Source of the DNA: JABMRP01 sp964444795
Lineage (GTDB): Bacteria; Planctomycetota; Planctomycetia; Pirellulales; Thermoguttaceae
DNA: 40,124 nucleotides
NCBI GenBank assembly: GCA_964444795.1
Contig: CAYUIQ010000053.1
Span: 1-40,124, forward strand
Reading direction: 5' to 3'
Shown here: one piece after another, positions 1 through 7,069 of the stretch
Position numbering within the stretch: the first letter of the stretch is position 1
Layout of the letters: each line of letters opens with the position of its first letter
Program-made: the position numbers and the translations under genes
Notes under the pieces: model-generated
Databases searched by the model: none
Told to the model about the DNA's origin: nothing
Seen by the model: the letters and a program-made list of their open reading frames with translations, nothing else

Positions 1-12
1 GAAAACGCGGGG

Positions 13-46
13 CTGGGGGCTCGCTGCGCTCGACCACCAGGCACCC
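13..46. repeat. GC-rich dispersed repeat, copy A
   Basis: This stretch reads CTGGGGGCTCGCTGCGCTCG and continues to a CCAGGCACCC end. The same core, in either orientation, recurs near 9.4 kb, 11.8 kb and 40.05 kb. It lies upstream of purB and belongs to no coding frame that I would defend. Confidence 0.75.
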
Positions 47-105
47 ATGTTACTTTTTCCGGCGGCCTAAACACTCAATATCACCAACCACCCCCCCACC
101 CAGCC

Positions 106-1536
106 ATGACCGACCTCAGTCAATATCAGAACCCGTTGATTACCCGATACTCGTCGCCCGAGATGAGCGAGATCTGGAGCCCGCAGCGAAAGTTCAGCAC
201 GTGGCGCCGGCTTTGGGTTGCCCTGGCCGAAGCGGAGGCCGAATTGGGCCTGTCGATTACGCCGGGGCAGATCGAGCAACTCCGTGTACACGTCGACGAC
301 GTCGACTTTGAACTCGCCCGGCGATATGAAGAGAAGCTGCGCCACGACGTGATGGCCCACGTGCATACTTACGGCGATGCGTGTCCCGACGCGGCCGGGA
401 TCATCCACCTGGGCGCCACCAGTTGCTTCGTCACGGACAATGCCGACGTCTTGCTGTTACGCGACTCGCTGCGGCTGGTGCGCGACCGGTTGGTGTCGGT
501 GATCGATCGGCTGGGACGTTTCGCCGCCGAATATCGCGACTTGCCGTGCCTCGGGTTCACGCATCTGCAACCGGCTCAGCCCACGACCGTCGGCAAGCGG
601 ACTTGCCTCTGGGCGTACGATCTGGTGCTCGATCTGGCGGAGATCGAACACCGGCTCGACACGCTTCGGGCACGCGGTCCCAAGGGCACGACCGGCACCC
701 AGGCGAGTTTCCTCGAACTCTTCGGCGGCAACCACGGCAAAGTTCGCCGCCTGGAAGAGTTGGTCCGCCAGAAGATGGGCTTCGACCAGAGCTACGCTGT
801 AACCGGGCAGACCTACCCGCGGAAGATCGACGCCCAAGTGCTCGACGCCCTCTCGGGCGTTGCCCAAAGCGCCCACAAAATGGCCACCGACTTGCGCCTC
901 TTGCAGCATCGCAAGGAGATGGAGGAGCCGTTCGAGAAATCACAGATCGGATCCTCGGCGATGGCCTACAAGCGGAATCCGATGCGGAGCGAACGGGTTT
1001 GCGCGTTGGCCCGGTTCGTCATGAGCCTGCCCTCCAGTGCCGCGGCCACGCTGGCCACGCAGTGGTTCGAACGTACCTTGGACGACAGCGCCAACCGCCG
1101 GCTGACACTTCCCCAGGGTTTCCTGGCCACCGATGCCGTGTTGCTGCTTCTGAACAACGTGACCGACGGGCTGGTCGTTTATCCCAAGGTGATCGCCAAG
1201 CATCTCGACGCCGAACTACCCTTCATGGCCACCGAGAACATCCTCATGGCCGCCGTTTCCGCCGGGGGCGATCGCCAGGAGTTGCACGAGCGGATCCGCG
1301 TTCACAGCCAGGAAGCGGGCAAAGTGGTCAAGGAACAGGGCGGGGCCAACGACTTGATCGCTCGTCTGGAGTCCGACGACGCGTTTGCCGCGGTGGACCT
1401 GAGCACGGCACTGGCCCAGGAGCAATTCATCGGCCGTTCGCCCCGGCAGGTCGACGAGTTCGTCGCCGAGGTCATCGAACCGATTCGGGCGAAGTACCCC
1501 GATGCACTCGGCGGCAGCGCGGAGGTGCATGTGTAG
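106..1536 (+). CDS. purB: adenylosuccinate lyase
   Basis: Cleaves SAICAR to AICAR and adenylosuccinate to AMP, both releasing fumarate, in cytosolic purine synthesis. The 476-residue length is normal for the family. The fumarase/aspartase superfamily signature GSSAMAYKRNP lies at residues 282-292 and supplies the flexible loop with the catalytic serine. HDVMAHVHTYG (80-90), HLGATS (101-106) and GFTHLQPAQPT (150-160) are the other active-site blocks, with His153 in the last. The ATG at 106 starts the conserved N-terminal region, but the upstream bases are C-rich and show no Shine-Dalgarno sequence, so initiation may be leaderless or SD-independent. No other purine gene is in the window. The next gene is convergent. 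Confidence 0.97.
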   Translation: MTDLSQYQNPLITRYSSPEMSEIWSPQRKFSTWRRLWVALAEAEAELGLSITPGQIEQLRVHVDDVDFELARRYEEKLRHDVMAHVHTYGDACPDAAGIIHLGATSCFVTDNADVLLLRDSLRLVRDRLVSVIDRLGRFAAEYRDLPCLGFTHLQPAQPTTVGKRTCLWAYDLVLDLAEIEHRLDTLRARGPKGTTGTQASFLELFGGNHGKVRRLEELVRQKMGFDQSYAVTGQTYPRKIDAQVLDALSGVAQSAHKMATDLRLLQHRKEMEEPFEKSQIGSSAMAYKRNPMRSERVCALARFVMSLPSSAAATLATQWFERTLDDSANRRLTLPQGFLATDAVLLLLNNVTDGLVVYPKVIAKHLDAELPFMATENILMAAVSAGGDRQELHERIRVHSQEAGKVVKEQGGANDLIARLESDDAFAAVDLSTALAQEQFIGRSPRQVDEFVAEVIEPIRAKYPDALGGSAEVHV

Positions 1537-1567
1537 AGTTCGTTTCCAGTACTCATTGATCGGCAAC

Positions 1568-1906
1568 TCATCGAGCCAACGCCGGCCATGCTACCGGGGC
1601 AAGCAGGAGTCCGCTCAAGACGGCGCCTAACGTCGCCATCATGATTGTCGCGGTCGCCCCGCGCCGAACACCGCCGATGATTCCAAGAATCCCGAGCCCG
1701 AAGGCAGCGAAGTGTACAACAAGAAGCAGGCCGTATAGCAGCGGTGACCCAATCGACATCCCGCCCAGGACATACCCAGTGAAGGAGGCACAGCACGAGA
1801 TTTTCGCTGCCAACTCCGAGAAGGGCGTTGGCGCATTCGACGCACTGCCGGTGTCGGATGCAATCGTGTCTTCTGCCGGGGGTGTGGGCTGACTCGGATC
1901 GTTCAT
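1568..1906 (-). CDS. small two-helix membrane protein
   Basis: A 112-residue protein of unknown function. The hydrophilic Ser/Thr/Pro-rich N-terminus (about 30 residues) precedes a short Cys-Cys segment, one hydrophobic helix (roughly residues 40-75, broken by Gly/Ser) and a second near residues 87-105. This suggests an integral membrane protein with a short hairpin. The ATG at 1906 is preferred to the GTG one codon upstream; a weak purine-rich AAAAGG lies upstream. It is convergent with purB and lies just downstream of the Fur-family gene on the same strand (about 49 bases), so it may be read through from it. No family recognised. Confidence 0.6.
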   Translation of the reverse strand: MNDPSQPTPPAEDTIASDTGSASNAPTPFSELAAKISCCASFTGYVLGGMSIGSPLLYGLLLVVHFAAFGLGILGIIGGVRRGATATIMMATLGAVLSGLLLAPVAWPALAR

Positions 1907-1955
1907 CACTGGCGGCCTTTTCCCTCAAGGGTATTGATTCGGGCACCCCGCCCAG

Positions 1956-2438
1956 CTACCCCTCTTGCTGCCTCTGACGGCAAGCCGCACAAACCCCGGT
2001 GACGAACATCCGATGGCCGAGGACCTGGAAGTCGTGGCGCCGGGCCACGGCGTCGCGGAGTTGCTCGATCTCGTCGCTGTGGAACTCGATCAGGCTGTTG
2101 CACATCTGGCAGTAGAGATGGTCGTGGCGGGGGTAGCCGTAGTCGTGCTCGTAGACGCTACGGCCATCGAGGACCATTTTGCGCAGCAGGCCGGCCTCGA
2201 CCAATTCGCCCAGCGTGCGGTAGACGGTCGGCCGGCTGACTTTGCGCTGGGCGATGAGTTCCTGAAGGTGGGAGATCAACTCATCGGCGTCGAAGTGGTC
2301 GTGATGGCTGTAGACCTGCTCGACGATGAGGCGGCGCTGCTGGGTGACCCGTTTGCCACGCCGCTTGAGAAACTCGGCAAAGCGCTCCGCGGGAGGGGCG
2401 GTAACGCGAACGGCCGGGAGGGTGAAGTCTTCGGACAT
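1956..2438 (-). CDS. Fur-family metalloregulator
   Basis: A 160-residue DNA-binding metal-responsive repressor of the Fur/Zur/PerR family. The N-terminal winged helix includes RVTQQRRLIVEQV (about 30-42) and the recognition helix region VSRPTVYRTLGELVEAGLL. The C-terminal dimerisation domain carries the metal-binding HDHLYCQMC block and a second Cys pair, CAAC, so both structural-zinc CxxC pairs are present. Sequence alone does not tell Fur from Zur or PerR, so no symbol is given. It starts 32 bases after the stop of the FlgM-like gene on the same strand, which implies co-transcription. Its own SD is weak, consistent with translation behind an upstream gene. Confidence 0.93.
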   Translation of the reverse strand: MSEDFTLPAVRVTAPPAERFAEFLKRRGKRVTQQRRLIVEQVYSHHDHFDADELISHLQELIAQRKVSRPTVYRTLGELVEAGLLRKMVLDGRSVYEHDYGYPRHDHLYCQMCNSLIEFHSDEIEQLRDAVARRHDFQVLGHRMFVTGVCAACRQRQQEG

Positions 2439-2470
2439 GAAAAGCGATCCCCGCGGGCGGACGGCGACGC

Positions 2471-2749
2471 CTACCCGATCTCGTCCAGCATGCGATGCAT
2501 CGCGGTCTCGAGTTTCTCGTCCGTGTCGTAGGTACCTTCGGCGATCTGGCGGCGGATCGAATCGACCCGATCCTGGCGAATTTCGGAGGTCTGGCCGGCC
2601 TGTTCGGCAAGCCGCCCGGCCTCGGATATCTGCAACTCGTCCCGGATCTGGCCGCTATCGGCCGACGGCGTCGGCTTGGCCGCCCGAGCCGTATGGGGCG
2701 CGCTGAGCGGCTGAGTGCCGTGGACATGGACTGGGCCGTAAATCTGCAT
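2471..2749 (-). CDS. FlgM-like anti-sigma-28 factor family protein
   Basis: A 92-residue protein whose C-terminus matches the FlgM sigma-28-binding helix pattern: RQDRVDSIRRQIAEGTY followed by DTDEKLETAMHRMLDEI. FlgM family members hold the flagellar sigma factor inactive in the cytoplasm until export. The N-terminal half is Pro/Ala/Thr-rich and probably disordered, as in FlgM. The start is put at the inner ATG (protein MQIYGPVHVHG) rather than a longer upstream ATG; planctomycete proteins of this type usually begin with a similar MQIYGP segment, which is recollection and not a search. It is the first gene of a unit with the Fur-family regulator. No flagellar genes are in the window. Confidence 0.75.
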   Translation of the reverse strand: MQIYGPVHVHGTQPLSAPHTARAAKPTPSADSGQIRDELQISEAGRLAEQAGQTSEIRQDRVDSIRRQIAEGTYDTDEKLETAMHRMLDEIG

Positions 2750-3721
2750 CACTGATCCTCCCCAAAACGCGGGCATCACTCTGTCTAACTATACGTTACA
2801 CGTTTTCCGCAAAGTTGTCGAGTTCGCCTTCGTTGGAAAAAGTTCTCCCCTGCCGTGCGTCGGCAGTCGTTTCATCGTCGCGGCGGCCGGACGAGATGAG
2901 CACAAACGGTCGCCGCCGGCGGCCGGATTAGACGCCACCCGGACCGCATGTGACGCCTGTAACAGCGTCTCCACGCCGCCGCGGGGCTGTTTCTCGGTCC
3001 GCCGTGGCCTTTCCTCCACGACAGCATGGCGAACTTGCATCCCACGAGTTGCCCTGGGGCAACCTTGTCGACCAGAGGCAACACGACCCCCTGGTGACGA
3101 TTATCGCGGTGGTGGATTAACGGGCGAGGTGACTCTGCGGGCAGACCAACCGATGTTGCCCGCCACGCTCCCCGAACCGGCTCTCTCCCACCGGCACGCA
3201 CGACCGACATCTCGCGTAACGGCTCCGTGACGAGAACGCTCGGCGCAACGGCTAGGCTTGCCGGCTGCAAAAAAGCGAGCGAAAAATCCCCTGCCGCGTT
3301 CGTTTCGTTCGGAATGTTCGCGTTCTGCCGGGAAAAAGGGGGCAGGTCCAATTTGCCGGAACGGCCCGGAGCCGGGAAAAATTGGACCTGTCCCCTTTTT
3401 CCCCTCGTGTGATCTCCAGTACGGCCGCTGGCGCCGATTGGTTCTCACGGATCGATTGCGGATTATAGAGTGATGTCGAAAGCCGTACAAGATCGACCGC
3501 TTGCGCCGCCGCCGGCCCGATTCCTCACGACCGGCGGGAAATTGTGTCGATGACGTGCCTCAGTCGCGCGAGTTTAGGAAGACTGGCAGGAATAGAGAAG
3601 GGTCGGAATAGTCGCGGTATACCGCCCCGACCGGAAGCCGCGTTTTTACATGCACGGAAACACTGGCTATTACACGAGTTAGGAAGACGTGCGATTCACC
3701 CTGGATGAAGGAGAGTCGAGT
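2750..3721. other. 972-base stretch with no convincing gene
   Basis: Several overlapping open frames exist on both strands, but none has a recognisable domain, a good SD or a hydrophobic signal, and they overlap one another. The region holds the promoter of the FlgM-like gene (about 2750-2815), the long palindrome at 3331-3402 and the promoter of the EF-hand gene. The rest shows nothing I can name. Confidence 0.55.
3331..3402. repeat. long palindrome, 24-base arms
   Basis: The left arm 3331-3354 (GGAAAAAGGGGGCAGGTCCA then ATTT) pairs with 3379-3402 with a single mismatch. The 24-base loop is GC-rich and partly self-complementary. Arms containing GGGG(A/G)CAGGTCCAATTT look like the REP-type palindromes that many environmental bacteria carry in multiple copies, sometimes mobilised by RAYT/Y1 transposases. 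No transposase is nearby, so that link is inference. The arms could also act as a terminator. Confidence 0.8.
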
Positions 3722-4390
3722 ATGCAGAGAACCTTGCAGCGACTTGCGGCGATCCTAGCGGTTGTCATGTTGCCGACGATGGCCGCGGCCGAAGACGACA
3801 AGCGGCCCCAACGCGGGGGCCCGGAGACGTTTTTCCAGCGCCTCGACGCCAACGATGACGGACAACTGACGGCTGACGAGTTTCCCGCCCCGATGAAGCA
3901 GCGTCTGCGGGCCTTACTCCAGCGGGCCGATAAGAACGGCGACAAGAAGCTGAGCCAGCGGGAGTTCGGCGAAGCGATGAAACAGCATCATCGCCCCAGC
4001 GGCGGTCCTCCGGGTCCCGGCCATCATCCATCCAAGACGCCGGTGGCCAGATCGGGGCCGTCCAAGAGTCCGGCCGGCCGAGCGTGTCCACATTCCCCGA
4101 AATCATCCCACGGCAGGCCGGCTTCTCCGCATCGTCGGCAATCGGCCATGAGACGACCCCCGTCGAGGCAGCCCCCACACGGTGCCGTGCGGCGTCCGGC
4201 GATGCCCGACTCGAAGCAGTTGTTCGTGCGCATGGATACCAACAAGGACCGAAAGCTGAGCTTGGAGGAATTCACACGCGGGATGAAGCGGATCCATCCT
4301 CCGGGCCGTCCGCCGGGGGCCGTGACTGTCCGCGCGGCCCCGGCTCATCGGCCCGCGGCTCCCAGAAAACCCGAACCGAAGAAGGAGTGA
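3722..4390 (+). CDS. exported EF-hand protein
   Basis: A 222-residue protein with a Sec-type signal peptide (MQRTLQRLAAILAVVMLPTM, cleavage near AAA-ED at about residue 23). It carries three EF-hand calcium loops: DANDDGQLTADE, DKNGDKKLSQRE and DTNKDRKLSLEE. All have Asp at position 1, Asn at 3, Asp at 5 and Glu at 12, but the usual Gly at position 6 is Lys or Arg in the second and third. A Pro/Ser/His/Arg-rich low-complexity linker separates the second loop from the third. The ATG at 3722 follows a GGAGAG SD and opens the signal peptide; an ATG 33 bases upstream would spoil it. Probably a secreted or periplasmic calcium-binding protein. A strong terminator follows. Confidence 0.88.
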   Translation: MQRTLQRLAAILAVVMLPTMAAAEDDKRPQRGGPETFFQRLDANDDGQLTADEFPAPMKQRLRALLQRADKNGDKKLSQREFGEAMKQHHRPSGGPPGPGHHPSKTPVARSGPSKSPAGRACPHSPKSSHGRPASPHRRQSAMRRPPSRQPPHGAVRRPAMPDSKQLFVRMDTNKDRKLSLEEFTRGMKRIHPPGRPPGAVTVRAAPAHRPAAPRKPEPKKE

Positions 4391-4424
4391 CGTACCCTAC
4401 CGATTCCAATGAAGTCGAACCGAG

Positions 4425-4455
4425 GCCCGGCGAAATTTCAGCCATTTCGCCGGGC
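4425..4455 (+). terminator. intrinsic terminator of EF-hand gene
   Basis: A perfect 12-bp stem, GCCCGGCGAAAT paired with ATTTCGCCGGGC, encloses a 7-base loop and is followed at once by CTTTTTT-type T residues (4456-4461). It lies 34 bases after the EF-hand stop codon. This is the clearest rho-independent terminator in the window. Confidence 0.95.
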
Positions 4456-4514
4456 TTTTTTAAGTGCCCCCCAGCGGACGAATCTGAATTCTCGTGAATC
4501 CAGCCGGTCAGTTC

Positions 4515-4772
4515 CTAAGCCGGTAAGGATTCTCGCTGCATTTCCACCTTCGATACGTCGTATCCGGCTCGTTCGACGTCGAAAATCGCTGAAGAAATTG
4601 CCGCCTGCAGCGAATCGGCGGTCCGCTCGAAGAGCAACTCCATGCCGGTCGCGTGGCCTCGGATCGATGCATCCGTGCAACCGGCGTTGCCGAGCGCATC
4701 CGTGGCATCAAGGATTTGCTCGTGCGTCATCTCCGACGCGGGTACGATCACAGAAAATCGGTAGTCGGGCAT
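4515..4772 (-). CDS. putative antitoxin-like partner of HicA-like protein
   Basis: An 85-residue protein with an alternating beta-alpha pattern: YRFSVIVPAS, then a helix (MTHEQILDATDALGNAG), a strand around GMELLFERTA, and a helix (SLQAAISSAIFDVERAG). It resembles the N-terminal fold of antitoxin-like partners of small HicA-like proteins; in some relatives an HTH follows, which is absent here. The inner ATG at 4772 is chosen because GGGAGAG lies just upstream and an outer start would overlap the neighbouring gene. It begins 14 bases after the stop of the upstream gene, so the two form one unit. The function is inference from order and fold pattern. Confidence 0.65.
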   Translation of the reverse strand: MPDYRFSVIVPASEMTHEQILDATDALGNAGCTDASIRGHATGMELLFERTADSLQAAISSAIFDVERAGYDVSKVEMQRESLPA

Positions 4773-4786
4773 CTCTGGCTCTCCCG

Positions 4787-5008
4787 TTACTCTCCGGGGC
4801 ACCGGTCCACGGTTCGTCGAATGTTCCGCGCATGACCTTCGGGATTCTTGGGCGTCGAGAAGACGGCCATCCAACACTCCCGGTGTCCGAACTGGCAATA
4901 GATCACACCCCACGCATGAGCACGCGGACCAGATTTCCTCACGGTCCAGCCCTGCGTTTCCGCGTATTTCAACGCCTGTCGAATGTGCTTGTTCGGATGT
5001 TCGGCCAC
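4787..5008 (-). CDS. HicA-like small basic protein (candidate toxin)
   Basis: A 73-residue protein with a GTG start. The order helix (HIRQALKYAETQGW), strand (TVRKSGPRAHAWGVIYC), strand (CWMAVFSTP), helix (GHARNIRRTVDRC) fits the dsRBD-like fold of HicA mRNA interferases. A SGPRAHAWG segment sits where HicA has its GSH catalytic His motif. Cys at two or three points of the strands could bind metal. It is the first gene of a two-gene minus-strand unit, typical of small toxin-antitoxin modules. The SD is weak. No similarity search supports the HicA assignment; an RNA-binding housekeeping role remains possible. Confidence 0.62.
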   Translation of the reverse strand: MAEHPNKHIRQALKYAETQGWTVRKSGPRAHAWGVIYCQFGHRECWMAVFSTPKNPEGHARNIRRTVDRCPGE

Positions 5009-5190
5009 AATTCTGTCTTTCTGCCGCTTCGCTACTCGCCTACGACGATTCTACCATTTCGAGTCGACCTAGTGAAGGCCGCAAACGTGCTTTGCATGGG
5101 CACTCATGCGGCTTTTCCACCGAACCGGAACCATCGGGCCGTGTCCTGCGTAGTAGAGGGAGGAGAGCGGAGAGAAAGGAGCACAGGCCC

Positions 5191-5409
5191 ATGAAACACA
5201 ACCGATTGAGCCGCCGCGACAGCCTCTGGCTGGTGGTCGACAGCCTGGGCATGACCGTCCGCGCCGACGGCCCGGCGTATCGACGATTCAGCCGGAAACT
5301 GGACGATCAACTGGCCCAACTACGGGCCCGATGGCCCTCCAAAGCAGTGTTCGACCTTCAGCCCACGCTCACTCAGCGCGGGTCTCCCAACCCCGCCGAA
5401 AAGCCATGA
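5191..5409 (+). CDS. small hypothetical protein
   Basis: A 72-residue basic protein (begins MKHNRLSRRDSLWLVVDSLG) of unknown function. It has one short amphipathic stretch, SLWLVVDSLGMTV, a helical RRFSRKLDDQLAQLRARW segment and a loose C-terminus. The ATG at 5191 is preferred because AAAGGAG lies about 10 bases upstream; a longer version would run through a region with no SD. It is transcribed away from the HicA-like pair. No family recognised. Confidence 0.5.
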   Translation: MKHNRLSRRDSLWLVVDSLGMTVRADGPAYRRFSRKLDDQLAQLRARWPSKAVFDLQPTLTQRGSPNPAEKP

Positions 5410-5449
5410 CCGGAGGTCTCCCGCGTTCCACCGCAAGAAGCCCCTCAGG

Positions 5450-5499
5450 GGGCGAACTCTCTACTACTGACGGCGGGCGAACTCTCTACTACTGACAGC
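5450..5499. repeat. 25-base tandem direct repeat, two copies
   Basis: The unit GGGCGAACTCTCTACTACTG plus five bases occurs twice head to tail with one clear difference (GACGGC against GACAGC). It lies in the gap between a plus-strand gene end and the minus-strand lipoprotein end. Confidence 0.9.
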
Positions 5500-5514
5500 G
5501 GGTAAGGTTGAGAA

Positions 5515-5533
5515 ACCCGCGCGCAGCGCGGGT
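5515..5533. terminator. GC-rich hairpin between convergent genes
   Basis: ACCCGCGC and GCGCGGGT form a perfect 8-bp stem around a GCA loop, with flanking GAGAA/TTCTC able to extend it. It lies 15 bases past the lipoprotein stop on the minus strand and can serve either direction. There is no strong T-run, so termination is probable but not certain. Confidence 0.6.
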
Positions 5534-5548
5534 CTTCTCCCGGGGACC

Positions 5549-7009
5549 TTACTCCTTCTTCAGCCCCTCTTCCTCGCCGACCCCTAGCCCCTCGAGCAAC
5601 ATACCGCGGGGCATGTCGGCCAGATCGGTGGGCGGATCTTCGTCTTCGGCCAGATCGGTGGGCGCTTCGACGAAGCGGAACTTGCGAATCGCCGGTACCA
5701 GGTCGTCGCCCGGGGTACACCGGTCGACGAACCGGTCCCAGCGGTTCTTCTCCTCGCCTTCGAGCGAACGATACCAGGTCGTATAGCCGGTGAGCGCCTC
5801 GTCGGCCAACACGGTCTGGCCGAAGTGCTTTTGTTGAAACGCCTCGTCCGGCACGCTCCACACGGCGAAGCAGAACGCGGGCAGGGGATTGATGTCGCTC
5901 ATTTCGGTCGACCAGGTCACCTTCTCGCTTTTCGCCTTCCACCTGCCGTTGGTCGAAAACGGCTTGACGGGACACGCCAGTTTCACTTCGAGCGAGTCGC
6001 CGACCGGGAAGATCGCGATGGCAAAGCAGTCGGTCACCAACTCGCCCACGACCTCCTCGGGCTTTGGCGGCTCGTCCTCGCGAAACGGCCCGTCTTCATC
6101 GGGCGGCCCTTGGGGCTCGCGGTCGACCTGCTTCTGCTCTTCTTTCCATTGGGCAAGACGTTGCTTGTAAGCGTCGGTCGTCTTCACGTAGTCGGTGAGC
6201 GACTTCTCCAATTTCTCCGGATCGCCCAGGAAGGTCAGGGCCGCGGGGATCGGATCCTCGTCGGCGATGCCCATTCGCCGGGCAACCAGCCGCCCGACGA
6301 GCTGGAGTACGCGCTGGGGGTCTTCCTCCGCCATGGCGCGGGCGATGACCGGCAGGTCGGCCGTGCGGATATAGCCGCGTTCGCTGAGATACTGCCACAC
6401 CCGGGCGGCGAATTCCATCCCCTTGCCGTCCTCCTCGGATTCCTCAACTTCCTCCGGCGGTGTCACGGTCATGGCGACCCAACCGTAGAGCCCCAGGTTT
6501 TTCAGATCGCGGCGGAAGTCGTTGTCGAGAAACTTTTTCAACCGATCGAACCCGGGCTCGTCGCCCAACTCCGTTTCGAGCCACGCCAACACGAGATCGG
6601 CCAGTTGGTCGGCCGCCTGACGCTGCTTGGCACGTCCGGCTTCGAGATCGTCGCTGCCGCCAAACCGTTCGATGTAGGCCGAGGTGCTGCCCATCGGCGT
6701 TTCCCAATGGGTATACGACCCGGCTCCGCCGAAATCGTCGGGCATCTTCTCGCCGAACCGGCCGGCGAAGACGTGCTTGTCGGCGCTGTCGGGCGTTTCA
6801 CGACCGCCGTACACCGCCGCGAGTTTTTCGAGTTCGTCATCGGGCAGGGCGCTGATTCGGCCCTCGGAATCGACGTACCAGCAGGTCAGTTTCCGCTGGA
6901 TCCCGTCTTCCTCGGGCGTGATTTCAACGACGTAGCAGTTGTGACCGCAACCGGTTGCCACGGCAGCCAAAATGCCGGCGGTAGCCAGGAGCAAGAAGAA
7001 GCGTCGCAT
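5549..7009 (-). CDS. large lipoprotein of unknown function
   Basis: A 486-residue protein with a type II signal peptide: MRRFFLLLATAGILAAVATG then Cys21 as the lipidation site. After it comes a mixed charged region with no domain I recognise; Asp/Glu-rich linkers (EEVEESEEDGKG, PQGPPDEDGPFREDEPPKP) separate segments that look globular. The final 60 residues are acidic. The inner ATG at 7009 is chosen because it opens the lipoprotein signal. It starts 60 bases after the esterase stop on the same strand, so the two may be co-transcribed. The product is probably anchored in a membrane facing the periplasm or paryphoplasm. Confidence 0.82.
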   Translation of the reverse strand: MRRFFLLLATAGILAAVATGCGHNCYVVEITPEEDGIQRKLTCWYVDSEGRISALPDDELEKLAAVYGGRETPDSADKHVFAGRFGEKMPDDFGGAGSYTHWETPMGSTSAYIERFGGSDDLEAGRAKQRQAADQLADLVLAWLETELGDEPGFDRLKKFLDNDFRRDLKNLGLYGWVAMTVTPPEEVEESEEDGKGMEFAARVWQYLSERGYIRTADLPVIARAMAEEDPQRVLQLVGRLVARRMGIADEDPIPAALTFLGDPEKLEKSLTDYVKTTDAYKQRLAQWKEEQKQVDREPQGPPDEDGPFREDEPPKPEEVVGELVTDCFAIAIFPVGDSLEVKLACPVKPFSTNGRWKAKSEKVTWSTEMSDINPLPAFCFAVWSVPDEAFQQKHFGQTVLADEALTGYTTWYRSLEGEEKNRWDRFVDRCTPGDDLVPAIRKFRFVEAPTDLAEDEDPPTDLADMPRGMLLEGLGVGEEEGLKKE

Positions 7010-7069
7010 GGCTGGTATCTCCTTTGTCTGGGATCTCGTACGATGGCCTCGCAGCGCCATCGTGCAATT

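Noticed and set aside
381..1559. 392-codon plus-strand frame inside purB
   Set aside because: A shifted reading of purB, Arg-rich, with no domain.
3101..3490. 129-codon minus-strand frame in the gene-free kilobase
   Set aside because: It runs through the long palindrome, so its residues are repeat-derived, and no SD or domain is seen.
4409..5194. 261-codon plus-strand frame
   Set aside because: Antisense to the two small genes of the HicA-like pair and begins within the terminator region. No domain.
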